From Leptolyngbya sp. SIO1E4 (lineage in GTDB: Bacteria > Cyanobacteriota > Cyanobacteriia > Phormidesmidales > Phormidesmidaceae), in the NCBI GenBank assembly GCA_010672825.2, contig JAAHFU020000003.1:434001-498000 (forward strand): a stretch of DNA of 64,000 bases. Direction: 5' to 3'. Position 1 is the first letter of the stretch, and each line of letters starts with the position of its first letter. A program made the position numbers and the translations under genes. Positions 1 through 9,293 of the stretch are shown piece by piece. The notes under the pieces are model-generated. The model searched no databases. It was not told the origin of the DNA and saw nothing but the letters and a program-made list of their open reading frames with translations.

Positions 1-1
1 G

Positions 2-28
2 TCCCCTACTGCTGCTGGCCCTTATTGA
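2..28 (+). other. Possible 3' tail of an upstream gene
   Basis: One plus-strand frame reads SPTAAGPY and then stops at 26-28. A strong plus-oriented terminator follows at 62-94, so a gene probably ends near the left edge. Eight codons are too few to identify it. Confidence 0.2.
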
Positions 29-61
29 TGCCTGCCATGGATGTAAGCATCCATCCCAATA

Positions 62-94
62 GCCTCCTAAATCCTTCAGATTTAGGAGGCTTTT
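62..94 (+). terminator. Intrinsic terminator near left edge
   Basis: A perfect 12-bp stem (GCCTCCTAAATC at 62-73 pairs with 79-90) with a 5-nt loop is followed by TTTT. The T-run is on the plus strand, so it would end a gene entering from the left. It does not suit the minus-strand CsbD gene. Confidence 0.75.
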
Positions 95-195
95 ACGAAT
101 AGATTCGACAATTGATTAGACAGCCAGAATCCCTAAAAAAATAGGCAGCGATCGCTGCCCAAAATCTTAAGAGTTGACTCAAAGCTTTTGCAAAC

Positions 196-378
196 CTAGT
201 CAAGCCTCTTGTCGATTTCGTCTTTAAGATTTTCCTTTGCTTGCATGGCTCGAGCTTTTGCTTGCTTTGCTTTCCCTTCAATCTGATCTTTTGGATCTCC
301 CGTGATTTCACCCATCGCTTCTTGGGCTTTGCCTTCTAAATTTTTAAGGGTTGCGTCTACTCTATCTTTGATAGACAT
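196..378 (-). CDS. CsbD family stress-response protein
   Basis: A 60-residue, highly charged protein starting MSIKDRVDATLKNLEGKAQEA, with repeated Lys/Glu/Ala helices and the GKAKQAKAR stretch typical of CsbD-like proteins. The family is general-stress induced in many bacteria and its biochemical role is unknown. I chose the ATG at 378 because AGAGGT lies 11-13 nt upstream and the homologous region begins there. An in-frame upstream start at 444 would add 22 unlike residues. It is monocistronic. Confidence 0.8.
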   Translation of the reverse strand: MSIKDRVDATLKNLEGKAQEAMGEITGDPKDQIEGKAKQAKARAMQAKENLKDEIDKRLD

Positions 379-444
379 GATGCTGAATACCTCTTTTAAG
401 TCGTTAATTACAGCGTATTTCTTTGGCATCAGGATTCCATCCAT

Positions 445-976
445 CTAAGGTTAGATGTTATGGCAAAAGACAGAAAGCAGAAGGCAGAAATAATACGAGT
501 TCTCGTTTCTAACGCAACAGATCAAATCCCTCCCAACTTCCCCTTGCCAAGGCTGCCGCTTATACACATCTCAAATGGATGAATCTCAATGCTACATCAC
601 CTCCTTTAATCTCTCCTTCTCAAGGAGGAAAATCCCGTTCTCCCCTTTAGTTAAGAGAAATTATATGAGATCTTCAGCACGCTCCTGGATCAGACCAGGA
701 TTGATGTATAAGCAGTAGCTTAGCAAGGGGAGATCTGCAGTTAGTGGAGTGGCGACAATAGCTAAATTTTGTTTTTCAAGGGAGCACTGAAATGGCGAGG
801 GTGGGATTCTCCTAACAAAATTAAAGAGCTGATCAAGAACTGAAAAATCTGACTCTATTTAAAATTAGCCTTAAGAGTAATTGTGATAACATACGGAGTA
901 ACTGATGAGTGGAGAAAGTTCACAAGAAAGCAGTGCATTCCTAATGGGTGGATAAAGCCACACGTACGTCTTGATT
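445..976. other. Intergenic region, about 530 bp
   Basis: Holds the inverted-repeat element at 538-731. At 461-490 there is a short purine tract (GGCAAAAGACAGAAAGCAG) of the kind that accompanies the dispersed G-rich repeats elsewhere in the window. I see no gene; the overlapping open frame from 883 is a shadow of the next gene. Confidence 0.6.
538..731. mobile_element. Possible MITE or IS remnant with long imperfect inverted repeats
   Basis: The arm at 538-570 is the inverted, imperfect copy of 703-731; both contain CCCCTTGC, AAG and GCTTATAC. The 190-bp span has no credible ORF. Bases 553-571 match the 19-bp Tn5 mosaic-end consensus at 17 positions, which suggests a relic related to IS4-family ends. 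No transposase and no clear target-site duplication are visible. Confidence 0.45.
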
Positions 977-1984
977 ATGACAAATCAGCAGGAGAGCGAG
1001 GATCGGGTTTTGAAGGCAGTGCGAAATCTTGTACGCACCGCTCATGTACATCGCAAATTAGCTCCAGCGGTATCGGAAGCGATATCAGAATATTTAAGGG
1101 CAACCTCGCTCTTGTCTGTTTCCAAACTAGAGTATTGGGAAAAAACCTTCCGTCATGAAATTTGTTTAGGAGCGTACGCTAGGCCCAAGTTGTTCTCGCT
1201 TCGTAGCCGTCGTTTGCTGATTCCTTGGTTAGATTATTGCAACGAAGATGGGTATCGACGTGAAAGGGCGTTGCGATCTTCACATGAAGGGGTGCCGAAT
1301 GGGTTCCTTTTTGCCCTTGTGCTTCGGCGGTTAAACGATTGGGTTCCGCAGGTGCGGGCTGCAGCTCGCGAACATCTCCCGAAGATGGCAGCTAATACCA
1401 AGCCTGAGCACATACTAGAGGCTCTCTGGGTGATCTTGCCGCACTTACACTCCTGGGGACGCCTACAGGTCGAGGATCTTGAAGTGCTGATGAATCTTCT
1501 TTCCGTCGATGGCGTACCATCACAGCTAGAGTCGAAGCTCATTGAAGTGACAGCCGGTCCGGCGGCTTTAATCCTTGGACAAGCAGGCCGGAAGCCGGTT
1601 CTCGATAAATTCTTACCGACTATCTCTGAGAAAGCGGTTCAACCAGCAGTCCGTGCGAAGGCTTATCGTAGCCAGTTAGAGGAGCGCATCGTATGGTTCG
1701 AGGGTCGAAAGTGGGTATGGACAGATATACGTTGGTGCCAAGGACGGTACGAGCCAGTTCTAGGTGAGAGGAAGATTCGGGTATATCGGGCGTTCTTTGA
1801 AACGCTAGAAAAAGCAGCTAGAGATGATTCTCCGGTAGTTCGAAGGGTAGCCGGTAATGCACTCATGGCCAAGCTAAATAGTGTTGGAGCAGATGCTTTA
1901 CCGATCGCTGAGCTACTGTCGAGGGACCCCTATCCATCGGTTGCGGAGCGGGGAAAATTCGCGCTGGAACGGCTCAAAGCTTGA
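977..1984 (+). CDS. HEAT-like repeat protein of unknown function
   Basis: 335 residues, soluble, Arg/Lys/Leu-rich. Several helix pairs look like HEAT repeats, for example LNDWVPQVRAAAREHLPKM in the N-terminal half and DDSPVVRRVAGNALMAKL and DPYPSVAERGKFALERLK near the C terminus. Such solenoids usually bind proteins. The middle (WFEGRKWVWTDIRWCQGRYEP) is Trp-rich and not repeat-like. I start at ATG 977; a TTG at 971 is in frame and neither has a clear Shine-Dalgarno sequence. No enzymatic motif is visible. It is followed by an HPRT-like gene with a 104-nt gap. Confidence 0.6.
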   Translation: MTNQQESEDRVLKAVRNLVRTAHVHRKLAPAVSEAISEYLRATSLLSVSKLEYWEKTFRHEICLGAYARPKLFSLRSRRLLIPWLDYCNEDGYRRERALRSSHEGVPNGFLFALVLRRLNDWVPQVRAAAREHLPKMAANTKPEHILEALWVILPHLHSWGRLQVEDLEVLMNLLSVDGVPSQLESKLIEVTAGPAALILGQAGRKPVLDKFLPTISEKAVQPAVRAKAYRSQLEERIVWFEGRKWVWTDIRWCQGRYEPVLGERKIRVYRAFFETLEKAARDDSPVVRRVAGNALMAKLNSVGADALPIAELLSRDPYPSVAERGKFALERLKA

Positions 1985-2088
1985 ATGGTAGCCGTTCGAG
2001 GCGTATTCAGCGTACTGATGCTCAGTCAGTGGCTATTGGTAGCCGCTGATCATGAATATTATGCAATGAATAAAAATAAAGGATTTCA

Positions 2089-2607
2089 ATGAAAAACAAA
2101 CACATTGGTGAATTGGTTTTGAGCCAAAGGCAAATTCAGAAAGGCGTAAAAATCGTTGCAGATAAACTCAATAAACAGTTTCAAGAAGCTGTGATTATCA
2201 CAGTTGTTCCTGGAGGTATTTTGTTCACAGCAGACTTAATCCGTGAACTAACATTTGATATCAGAATGGATTATATCTCTTGTCCTCACACTCCGGGAGA
2301 GAGAGATAATAATTCAGAAATTTCATATAATCAAAATATAGATATAGAAGATAAAGACGTTATTGTCATTGACGATGCTATAGAGTCAGGTGGTACGATG
2401 AAGCGCTTAATAGAACATTTACTGTGTACGTATCAGTTTAAATCTTTGTCTATCGCTACGCTACTTGTAAAACCAAGCCGAGTGAATATAGCAGTCGCTC
2501 AGTATTTTGCTTATGAAATGCCAAATGACGATTTACTGGTAGGCTATGGTCTACCTTGGCAGGATAAGTTAAGAAATGTACCTTACATTTCAAAATTAGT
2601 GAAGTAA
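2089..2607 (+). CDS. Hypoxanthine phosphoribosyltransferase-like protein
   Basis: 172 residues, the length of bacterial HPRT. It has the PRPP-binding loop VIVIDDAIESGGT at 91-103, the PGG turn at 41-43 and the C-terminal signature VGYGLPWQDKLRNVPYI at 151-167, which matches the purine-binding region of the family. The predicted reaction joins hypoxanthine or guanine to PRPP in purine salvage. The gene is AT-richer than its neighbours (runs of AAT, ATA and GAT codons), so it may have been acquired. It lies alone between two unrelated genes. Confidence 0.75.
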   Translation: MKNKHIGELVLSQRQIQKGVKIVADKLNKQFQEAVIITVVPGGILFTADLIRELTFDIRMDYISCPHTPGERDNNSEISYNQNIDIEDKDVIVIDDAIESGGTMKRLIEHLLCTYQFKSLSIATLLVKPSRVNIAVAQYFAYEMPNDDLLVGYGLPWQDKLRNVPYISKLVK

Positions 2608-2795
2608 GAAAAATTTTACAAACAACTAGTTCCACTGGATGAGGTAGTATTGTGCAATCATTTTTTGAACTTCCAAGTTCAGGATGTCATAGAGTTTTGA
2701 AAAATTAGATAGCTAGCCTAGAGAAAATCAATGGCAAGACTGGCTAGTCTTCTGCGCACAATTCATGAAGGCTAGAAAAGAGAAAGGTTTTGTTT

Positions 2796-5621
2796 ATGTT
2801 CGCACAATTGCCAGAGCAGCGAATGCATTGGGTTCGCTGGATATTGACGGTGGGTTGGCTCCTAATCATTGCCTCCCTGTTTTATGACCCCTGGACATCG
2901 ACCCTCACCGCATCCGATCATCCTTGGAGTCCCTTGCGGCTCTCTGATACCTGTATACAAGTGCAGAAGGAATGCCTACTTCAGCAGCCCTATCCATTAG
3001 GAACAACCCTCTTCTGGGGAGCAATTGTGCCATCTGCCATCTTTATTTTGCTGGTGTTTGGCCATGAACTATGGCGGCGGATTTGTCCGCTCTCTTTTTT
3101 ATCTCAAATTCCTCGTGCTTTAGGATGGCAACGACAATTCAAACGAGAGAATAAAAAGACTGGCAAAGTGCGCTACGAGCTGGCAAAGGTTGATCCAAAT
3201 TCATGGCTGGGACGCAACTACCCCTATCTTCAATTTGGCTGGCTTTTTGTTGGATTGTGTGGGCGAATCTTGTTTTTCAACGCCGATCGCTGGGTGCTAG
3301 CGGGCTGGCTATTATTCACGATCGCTGCGGCGATCGCAGTCGGCTACTGGTATGGCGGTAAGTCTTGGTGCCAGTACTTTTGCCCGATGGCTCCGGTGCA
3401 GAGTATCTACAGTGAACCGGGGGCCTTGTTGAGCAGCAAAGCCCATATGAGTGAGCAACGGGTTACGCAATCCATGTGTCGCATTGTTTTACCCGACGGC
3501 AAAGAGCAAAGTGATTGTGTCGCCTGTCAAAAGCCCTGCATTGACATTGACGCTGAGCGGACTTATTGGAATAGTTTGAACAAGCCTGAAACGGCATTTC
3601 TGCGCTATGGCTATGTGGGTTTGGTGATTGGCTATTTTGGCTATTACTACCTCTATGCAGGCAGTTGGGACTATTATTTTTCTGGGGCGTGGGCGCGACG
3701 AACCGATCAACTTGCGGCGCTGTTTGATCCTGGGCTCTATCTGTTTGGACAGGCCATCAACATTCCAAAATTGTTTGCAGTTCCCCTCGTGTTGGGCGGA
3801 TGCACGGCGATCGCCTATTGGGGCGGACGGTGGATCGAAAAACGCGCCAAAGTCTACAGTCGGCGACATCCAGAAAAGCTGACGAGCGAGATCATTCGAC
3901 ATCGCATCTTTACCCTGTGTACTTTTGGTGTTTTCAACGTCTTCTTTATCTTTGGCTGGCGTCCCCTGATACTGCTTCTGCCCTTGTCGGTGCAATATCT
4001 CTACGACCTGGGTTTAGTCTCGCTGAGTACCCTCTGGCTCTATAAAACCTGGCGGCGCAGTCCTCATCTCTATTCTCGTGAAAATCTAGCGAATCGATTC
4101 CGTAAGCAGCTAGAGAAATTGCAGCTTAATGTTTCACAGTTTTTGGAAGGACGGACCCTGAGCGATCTCAACACGCACGAAGTCTATGTGTTAGCCAAGG
4201 TGCTTCCTGGTTTTACCCGCGAGAAGCGACACCAGGCGTATAAGGGCGTTGTCCGAGAAGCCCTGGAAGAAGGATATGTAAACTACTCCAGTAGTCTGGA
4301 CGTTTTGCAACAAATGCGTCGGGAGCTAGACATCACAGATGATGAACACCGCCTTGTGTTGGAGGAATTGGGCATTGAAGATCCAGAATTGCTCAACCCA
4401 GATCGCAAACGCAGCTTAGAAAATCAGATTCGCTTGAGCGGCTACCGCAAATCCCTGGAGCGGTTAATGCTGCTGCAGCGCAAACACCCCGATCGCACTA
4501 CATTCGAGCAATTATCATTGCAGAACTCAGCAGCTGTTCGTTCCCTGCGCCGCCAATATTCCATCACTCCCCAGGAAGAGGAGTGGATTCTGAGTGGGTT
4601 TTCAGGCAATGCCAGCAGTGTTAAAAAGGCAGAGTTTCTTTTAGCACAATTACCCGAATTAATCGGCTGTTACCGGGCTCTGAATCAACCGATACTGCAC
4701 GAGAACAAGGCAGTGTTGATCCTGCTGCAAGAAAGCATTAGTCATAAAAAAGAACTGATTGTACGGTCCATTTTGAATACCTTGGAACTGCTTCAGACCG
4801 ATCCAGTTGCTTTCAGTCTAGCGGAGTCTCTGCAACAGGCTTCACCGGCCATTTTAGGAGAGATTTTAGACCAAGAAAATTGGGGCGATCGCTTGCCATT
4901 GGCAATCCTGCAACGTTTGACCCAACCTGGAGAAACGGCTCTTTCCTGTTCGCTGGAATTATCCTCTGAGTCGATTTTGGAGTATCTAGAAGCCCTACTT
5001 CAAGAGCAAAATCCTACGATTCAGGCGGCAGCGCTCTATATCATGACTCAATTAGACACAGAACGCAGTCAGGCGATCGCTCGAAATCATCGTCATCAGT
5101 TCAACTCCTCTCTGGTTCAAGAGATGACCGATCGTTTACTGTCTTTATCCTCGTCATCCTCCGCAAAACCATCTCTACACGAATTCCCAATTCTAGAGAA
5201 ATTGGTTTATTTATTTAATAGCGACTTCTTCCATCGGATGCAGAGTGAAACGCTGATGGCTCTGGCTGATCGGGCAGAGATAAGAGCCTACAACCGAGGG
5301 GACGTGATCACAGAAGCAGGCGATACCTGTCGAGAATTGTTACTGTTGATCGAGGGTGATGCGACGGTTCACTATAAAACTGAATCCGAGGTTTGGGTAG
5401 AACACCTTCATCCTGGGCAAACGCTAGATGAGCTAGAGGTTTTAGCCCATAGCAACTCAGAAAATACGATCGTTGCGGATACTGAAAGCACCCGCATCCT
5501 GGCTATTTCTGTCGATGCCTTTGACGATTTACTTGATCATGATCCTGATTTTACTCGACGAGTTTTGGAACTAGAGAGTCGACAGCTTCAGCGATTTGTA
5601 CGATCAGTGCAGCCACTTTAA
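2796..5621 (+). CDS. NapH-like membrane Fe-S protein with C-terminal cyclic nucleotide-binding domain
   Basis: 941 residues. The N-terminal third is a multi-helix membrane region with NapH/CcoG-like cysteine motifs: RRICPLS (C97), WCQYFCP (C192, C196), C228 and CVACQKPC (C241, C244, C248). This is consistent with a 4Fe-4S membrane electron carrier. Helices continue to about residue 420. The rest is cytoplasmic and alpha-helical, ending in a cNMP-binding fold at about 810-930 (GDVITEAGDTCRELLLLIEG and the barrel strands). I start at ATG 2796, preceded by AAAGG; a TTG at 2790 is possible. The redox partner is unknown. The fusion suggests electron transfer gated by a nucleotide or by an effector domain. 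Confidence 0.75.
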   Translation: MFAQLPEQRMHWVRWILTVGWLLIIASLFYDPWTSTLTASDHPWSPLRLSDTCIQVQKECLLQQPYPLGTTLFWGAIVPSAIFILLVFGHELWRRICPLSFLSQIPRALGWQRQFKRENKKTGKVRYELAKVDPNSWLGRNYPYLQFGWLFVGLCGRILFFNADRWVLAGWLLFTIAAAIAVGYWYGGKSWCQYFCPMAPVQSIYSEPGALLSSKAHMSEQRVTQSMCRIVLPDGKEQSDCVACQKPCIDIDAERTYWNSLNKPETAFLRYGYVGLVIGYFGYYYLYAGSWDYYFSGAWARRTDQLAALFDPGLYLFGQAINIPKLFAVPLVLGGCTAIAYWGGRWIEKRAKVYSRRHPEKLTSEIIRHRIFTLCTFGVFNVFFIFGWRPLILLLPLSVQYLYDLGLVSLSTLWLYKTWRRSPHLYSRENLANRFRKQLEKLQLNVSQFLEGRTLSDLNTHEVYVLAKVLPGFTREKRHQAYKGVVREALEEGYVNYSSSLDVLQQMRRELDITDDEHRLVLEELGIEDPELLNPDRKRSLENQIRLSGYRKSLERLMLLQRKHPDRTTFEQLSLQNSAAVRSLRRQYSITPQEEEWILSGFSGNASSVKKAEFLLAQLPELIGCYRALNQPILHENKAVLILLQESISHKKELIVRSILNTLELLQTDPVAFSLAESLQQASPAILGEILDQENWGDRLPLAILQRLTQPGETALSCSLELSSESILEYLEALLQEQNPTIQAAALYIMTQLDTERSQAIARNHRHQFNSSLVQEMTDRLLSLSSSSSAKPSLHEFPILEKLVYLFNSDFFHRMQSETLMALADRAEIRAYNRGDVITEAGDTCRELLLLIEGDATVHYKTESEVWVEHLHPGQTLDELEVLAHSNSENTIVADTESTRILAISVDAFDDLLDHDPDFTRRVLELESRQLQRFVRSVQPL

Positions 5622-5793
5622 GAATGAAAAATTTCAACTGTGTGCTGTGCAGATAATTATATTTTCAGAGCAAGGTGCAGTGTTCAATTGCTAGTTAGCT
5701 AACGCAGCACGGCAGCGGACGGTTGAAATCTGCTTGTTGTATGATCTAGGAATCTGTCGCTGCTGTGTTTTGCTGTTAGCACTCCGAGATAGA

Positions 5794-6249
5794 ATGGCGC
5801 TAATAATCAGGGAAATGACTGTCGCTGACCTACCCGCAGTTTTCTCTGTCAGAACTTCGACGATAGAGAATGCGATAACGATTGAAGAACTTGAAACGGA
5901 TTACGGCATTACACCAGAGTCACTTGCAGAAGCCATGAACTCGCATGTGAGAGGTTGGTTATGCGAGTACTCCGAAGAAGTCGTGGGTTTTTCAATGGGA
6001 GATCAATCCAATGGTGAAGTCCAGGTTGTAGCAGTACATCCCGACCACGAAGGGAAAGGAATAGGAAAGACTGTTCTGAATGAGGTTAAAAATTGGCTCT
6101 TCTCGTCGGGGCACGATGAAATTTGGCTGAGCGCGAACCCCGATCCTAAGATTCGAGCCTATGGGTTTTATCGTAAACTTGGCTGGCGAGCGACGGGTAA
6201 GATGAAAGGATGCGATGAAATTATGGTGCTCCGAGATGTCGAGTGCTAA
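5794..6249 (+). CDS. GNAT family N-acetyltransferase
   Basis: About 150 residues from the ATG at 5794; an upstream frame to 5734 would add Cys-rich sequence unlike the family. The GNAT core is clear: VQVVAVHPDHEGKGIGKTVLNEV holds the acetyl-CoA pyrophosphate loop (Q/R-x-x-G-x-G/A), and RAYGFYRKLGWRATGKMKG is the usual C-terminal motif. The substrate cannot be told. A second GNAT gene follows 44 nt downstream but is not closely similar. Confidence 0.8.
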   Translation: MALIIREMTVADLPAVFSVRTSTIENAITIEELETDYGITPESLAEAMNSHVRGWLCEYSEEVVGFSMGDQSNGEVQVVAVHPDHEGKGIGKTVLNEVKNWLFSSGHDEIWLSANPDPKIRAYGFYRKLGWRATGKMKGCDEIMVLRDVEC

Positions 6250-6293
6250 CACCTCGCCTCAACACTCTCTGATGCGCATACTAAAGTGAAGCC

Positions 6294-6824
6294 ATGATCG
6301 ACACCGACATGCGTTTGCGAAGCGCTACGCCACAAGACAAAAGAGAAATCCATCAGCTTTTTTGTATGCCCGAGGTCTTTGAATATTTGGCGGATGGCAA
6401 GGAGCCGCCGCCAAGCATTGCATCAGCCTGGATCAATTCCGCTGCTGCCGACCTTGCCAAATATGGTGGAGGGTTATGGGTGCTTGTTGATGGAGCTGAC
6501 CTGAGTGTAGGCGGTCTGGTCAGACTCGCCGGTGACGACAACGGAGAACTGGAGCTCACCTACCTATTGCATCCCAACTTATGGGGGCTTGGATTCGCGA
6601 CCCGTATGGCACACACGGTAATGAAGCGAGCCTTTGGAGCAGGGTTGGTATCAACAATTTGGGCAGGCGCTGATGCCCCCAATCAGGCGTCGTTGGCTGT
6701 TATGAAGCGACTCGGAATGCAGTTTCGGCGCGAGGTTCAGTATCCATTGGGCACCGGCATGGAGTACCAGATGAAGGCCGGGGAGTTTGATCCTGCAAGA
6801 ATCGAACCGTTACCGATCGCCTGA
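6294..6824 (+). CDS. GNAT family N-acetyltransferase, RimJ/RimL type
   Basis: 176 residues with MRLRSATPQDKREIHQLF at the start, LTYLLHPNLWGLGFATRMAHTVMKRAF as the acetyl-CoA-binding region and ASLAVMKRLGMQFRREV near the C terminus. The order matches the RimJ/RimL subgroup, which acetylates protein N termini or small molecules. The start could instead be the ATG at 6309. It follows the previous acetyltransferase by 44 nt, so both may share a transcript. Confidence 0.8.
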   Translation: MIDTDMRLRSATPQDKREIHQLFCMPEVFEYLADGKEPPPSIASAWINSAAADLAKYGGGLWVLVDGADLSVGGLVRLAGDDNGELELTYLLHPNLWGLGFATRMAHTVMKRAFGAGLVSTIWAGADAPNQASLAVMKRLGMQFRREVQYPLGTGMEYQMKAGEFDPARIEPLPIA

Positions 6825-6903
6825 GCGCCCGCGCTTGGCCGCAAGGCAACCTCCCGGAGTCCGATTAATACGATTAAGTGGACTGGCTCAATTTAACTAA
6901 TAG

Positions 6904-7863
6904 CTATTTGCTAATATTGCGCAGTTCTCGAATTTTGCAGCCTGTCTTTTTGCGAAGTAATGTCCGCAAAGTCACCCCATCTTGATATCCTACTGATTCG
7001 GCAATCTCTTCTATACTTGCCTCCGTGGTTTGAAGAAGATGAAGTGACTGCTCAACCCTTAAACGTTGAACAAAAGTAATAGGGGTACACCCTAGAACTT
7101 CTCGAAATCGTCGTTGCAACGTGCGTTCACTTGTGTTTAATTCCTTGGCAGCATCTACCATGGAAAAATTACTGAGATTCTGACGTGTCCAGTATTCGAA
7201 ACGCTCGATTAAAGGATCGCTGTTAACTAAATGGCTAGACATGGCGTGTACGGTCTGAGACATGCGCCCATCTAGCATTAGGTGGCGGGAGACAAGCTGT
7301 CCGAGTGCAGGACTCTGCTTACACACAATCCATAGTGCTAAGTCAAAATGTGCTAAGGCTGTTCCTGCAGTGACTTGCTGCTGTTGCTCAACCAGCATTT
7401 TTGATTCATCCAGAATAACGTTCGGAAAACGTTTACGAAAGTCAGGTGCGAGCCACAGTGGAGTCGTTGCCCTGACGCCATCAAGTATTCCAGTGGCTGC
7501 CAAGATATAGGTGCCAGTACAGGCTGCCGTGACGATAGTACCCGCCTGATACCAAGACTTGAGAATACTGCCAACATCATTAACATCAGAACGCTGTAAG
7601 GCTTTACTTAACGTCTCTGGTGTGGTCACAGCCAGTGCAGGAACAATAGCCAAATTGGGTGGGGCCAATGAGGTTGCCAAGGTTGGGGCAACCTGTAAGC
7701 CTCGTCGCGTCCGTAATGACTCACGAACACCCACAATGGTCACCTCAAAATTCACTTTTATCCCTTGCTCCAACGCTAAATCGTTCGCAATTTCCAGGGT
7801 GTCCAGCACAGATGTAAGCCCAGTGTCAAAAAGATCTTCAACGACAAGGACAAAAATTCTCAT
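6904..7863 (-). CDS. GlxA family transcriptional regulator (DJ-1/PfpI-like plus AraC HTH)
   Basis: 319 residues. The N-terminal 180 residues form a DJ-1/PfpI-like amidotransferase fold, with GTIVTAACTGTYILAATGILDG holding the nucleophile-elbow Cys region. The C-terminal 100 residues carry two helix-turn-helix motifs of the AraC type (MVDAAKELNTSERTLQRRFREVLG and IEEIAESVGYQDGVTLRTLLRKKTG). This architecture is typical of GlxA-like activators. It is divergent from the SnoaL-like gene at 7959 and the SDR beyond, which are its likely targets. The effector is unknown. Confidence 0.85.
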   Translation of the reverse strand: MRIFVLVVEDLFDTGLTSVLDTLEIANDLALEQGIKVNFEVTIVGVRESLRTRRGLQVAPTLATSLAPPNLAIVPALAVTTPETLSKALQRSDVNDVGSILKSWYQAGTIVTAACTGTYILAATGILDGVRATTPLWLAPDFRKRFPNVILDESKMLVEQQQQVTAGTALAHFDLALWIVCKQSPALGQLVSRHLMLDGRMSQTVHAMSSHLVNSDPLIERFEYWTRQNLSNFSMVDAAKELNTSERTLQRRFREVLGCTPITFVQRLRVEQSLHLLQTTEASIEEIAESVGYQDGVTLRTLLRKKTGCKIRELRNISK

Positions 7864-7958
7864 GACGGAAATAATATCGAAATTGACGAATAAGACACTA
7901 GGGTAAGAGATTGCCTGCGCTTACTCTTAATCTTGTGAGTTCATACAAGGTTTGATTC

Positions 7959-8339
7959 ATGACAGAGACAAAAGATAAGGTCAAAGTACTGAGAGTCGTT
8001 TCTGAAGGGAGTGAGAAGTGGAAGGCTGCCTTTAATGCTGGAGATGCAGCTGGTTGCGCAGCCCAATACGAGGATGATGCGATCATGCATGCACGTCCAT
8101 TTGGAACCTTCAACGGCACTCATGATATCAAGACCTTTTGGCAAAAATTAATTGCCGATGGCTATACAGATGTTGAATACATTGATCCGGAAATAGCGCT
8201 CTTAGACGACACAACTGCGATTCTTACGTCGAGATGGCGCATGAACAAGGCATCTGGTGTCATTCATAAAGAACTCTGGGCGATACAGGAAGACGGATCC
8301 GCAAAACTGCGTGAAGACGATTTTGAGGCCATGGGATAA
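7959..8339 (+). CDS. SnoaL-like / nuclear transport factor 2 family protein
   Basis: 126 residues with the NTF2-like pattern: KWKAAFNAGDAAGCAAQYEDDAIMHARPFGTFNG near the N terminus, then DIKTFWQKLIADGYTDVEYIDPEI and a closing beta sheet (TAILTSRWRMNKASGVIHKELWAI). Members are small ligand-binding proteins or cyclase/isomerase-like enzymes. CAAGG at 7946-7950 serves as ribosome binding site. The gene is divergent from the GlxA regulator and 174 nt upstream of an SDR, suggesting a common detoxification or metabolic function. Confidence 0.75.
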   Translation: MTETKDKVKVLRVVSEGSEKWKAAFNAGDAAGCAAQYEDDAIMHARPFGTFNGTHDIKTFWQKLIADGYTDVEYIDPEIALLDDTTAILTSRWRMNKASGVIHKELWAIQEDGSAKLREDDFEAMG

Positions 8340-8513
8340 CAAACGGATGCAGCGGAGCGGTAATGAGTAGGTATGTTTGTTTTGGTCTCAATTGCCACCT
8401 GCTGCTCCTTGATCGGTTGATGCCTCAGGGCAACATAGCAAGATTTGGATTGTCGCCAAACATCTGGCCGTTGAAGATGGTGTTCGTATCGTTAGACCTA
8501 CAAGAACGACCTC

Positions 8514-9278
8514 ATGAACACCCTCTCGAACAAAGTTGCTATTGTGACGGGTGCCAGTGCTGGCATTGGTTACGTAACCGCCAAGCTGTTCGCGGAAGAA
8601 GGGGCTGCAGTCATTGTTGCCGCAAGACGACAGAAGGAACTTGATGAATTAGTTGATTCTATTGGTCACTCAGGTGGCCGGGCAGTTGCCTTAGCCGGTG
8701 ATGTAAAAGACGAGGAGTTCGCCAAAGCTCTGGTAGACGCAGCTGTGAAAGAATTTGGCGGACTGGATATCGCGTTCAACAACGCAGGAATTACAGGCAA
8801 TCCTGGAGCTGTGACTGATCTCTCTCTTGATGAATGGAACACTATTCTTGCTACCAACCTGACAAGTGCATTTCTGGGGGCAAAGTACCAACTACCCGCG
8901 ATGCTTGAGCGGGGTGGTGGCTCTCTGATCTTTACGTCAACCTTTGTTGGCTACACTGTGGGTATGCCTGGAATGGCTGCCTATGCAGCTAGCAAGGCGG
9001 GTCTGATTGGGCTCATGAAGGTACTGGCCTCTGAATATGGCAGACAACGGGTTCGGGTTAATGCCTTACTCCCGGGTGGTACCGATACACCGATGGGACG
9101 TGATTTTGCTAACACACCAGAAACCCTGGCTTTTGTCCAAAATCTTCATGCTCTGAAGCGTATGGCAACCCCCAATGAGATCGCGCTGTCAGCACTCCAT
9201 CTGGCGTCAGATGCTTCAAGCTTCACCACGGGGTCAGCCATGCTGGTGGATGGTGGCGTATCAATCAATCGTGTGTAG
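8514..9278 (+). CDS. SDR family NAD(P)-dependent oxidoreductase
   Basis: 254 residues, a classical short-chain dehydrogenase. It has TGASAGIG at 12-19 for cofactor binding, NNAG at 89-92, a catalytic Ser at about 142, and YAASK with Tyr157 and Lys161. The C terminus (FTTGSAMLVDGGVSINRV) is typical. No acidic residue follows the glycine motif strongly enough to decide NAD versus NADP, though AARRQ suggests NADP. The substrate is unknown. It ends 15 nt before the AraC/alkyltransferase gene and is probably co-transcribed with it. Confidence 0.85.
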   Translation: MNTLSNKVAIVTGASAGIGYVTAKLFAEEGAAVIVAARRQKELDELVDSIGHSGGRAVALAGDVKDEEFAKALVDAAVKEFGGLDIAFNNAGITGNPGAVTDLSLDEWNTILATNLTSAFLGAKYQLPAMLERGGGSLIFTSTFVGYTVGMPGMAAYAASKAGLIGLMKVLASEYGRQRVRVNALLPGGTDTPMGRDFANTPETLAFVQNLHALKRMATPNEIALSALHLASDASSFTTGSAMLVDGGVSINRV

Positions 9279-9293
9279 GGTAAGCAGATCACG

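Noticed and set aside
3489..3995. Minus-strand frame of 168 codons inside the NapH-like gene
   Set aside because: Shadow of a well-supported gene on the opposite strand; no family signature.
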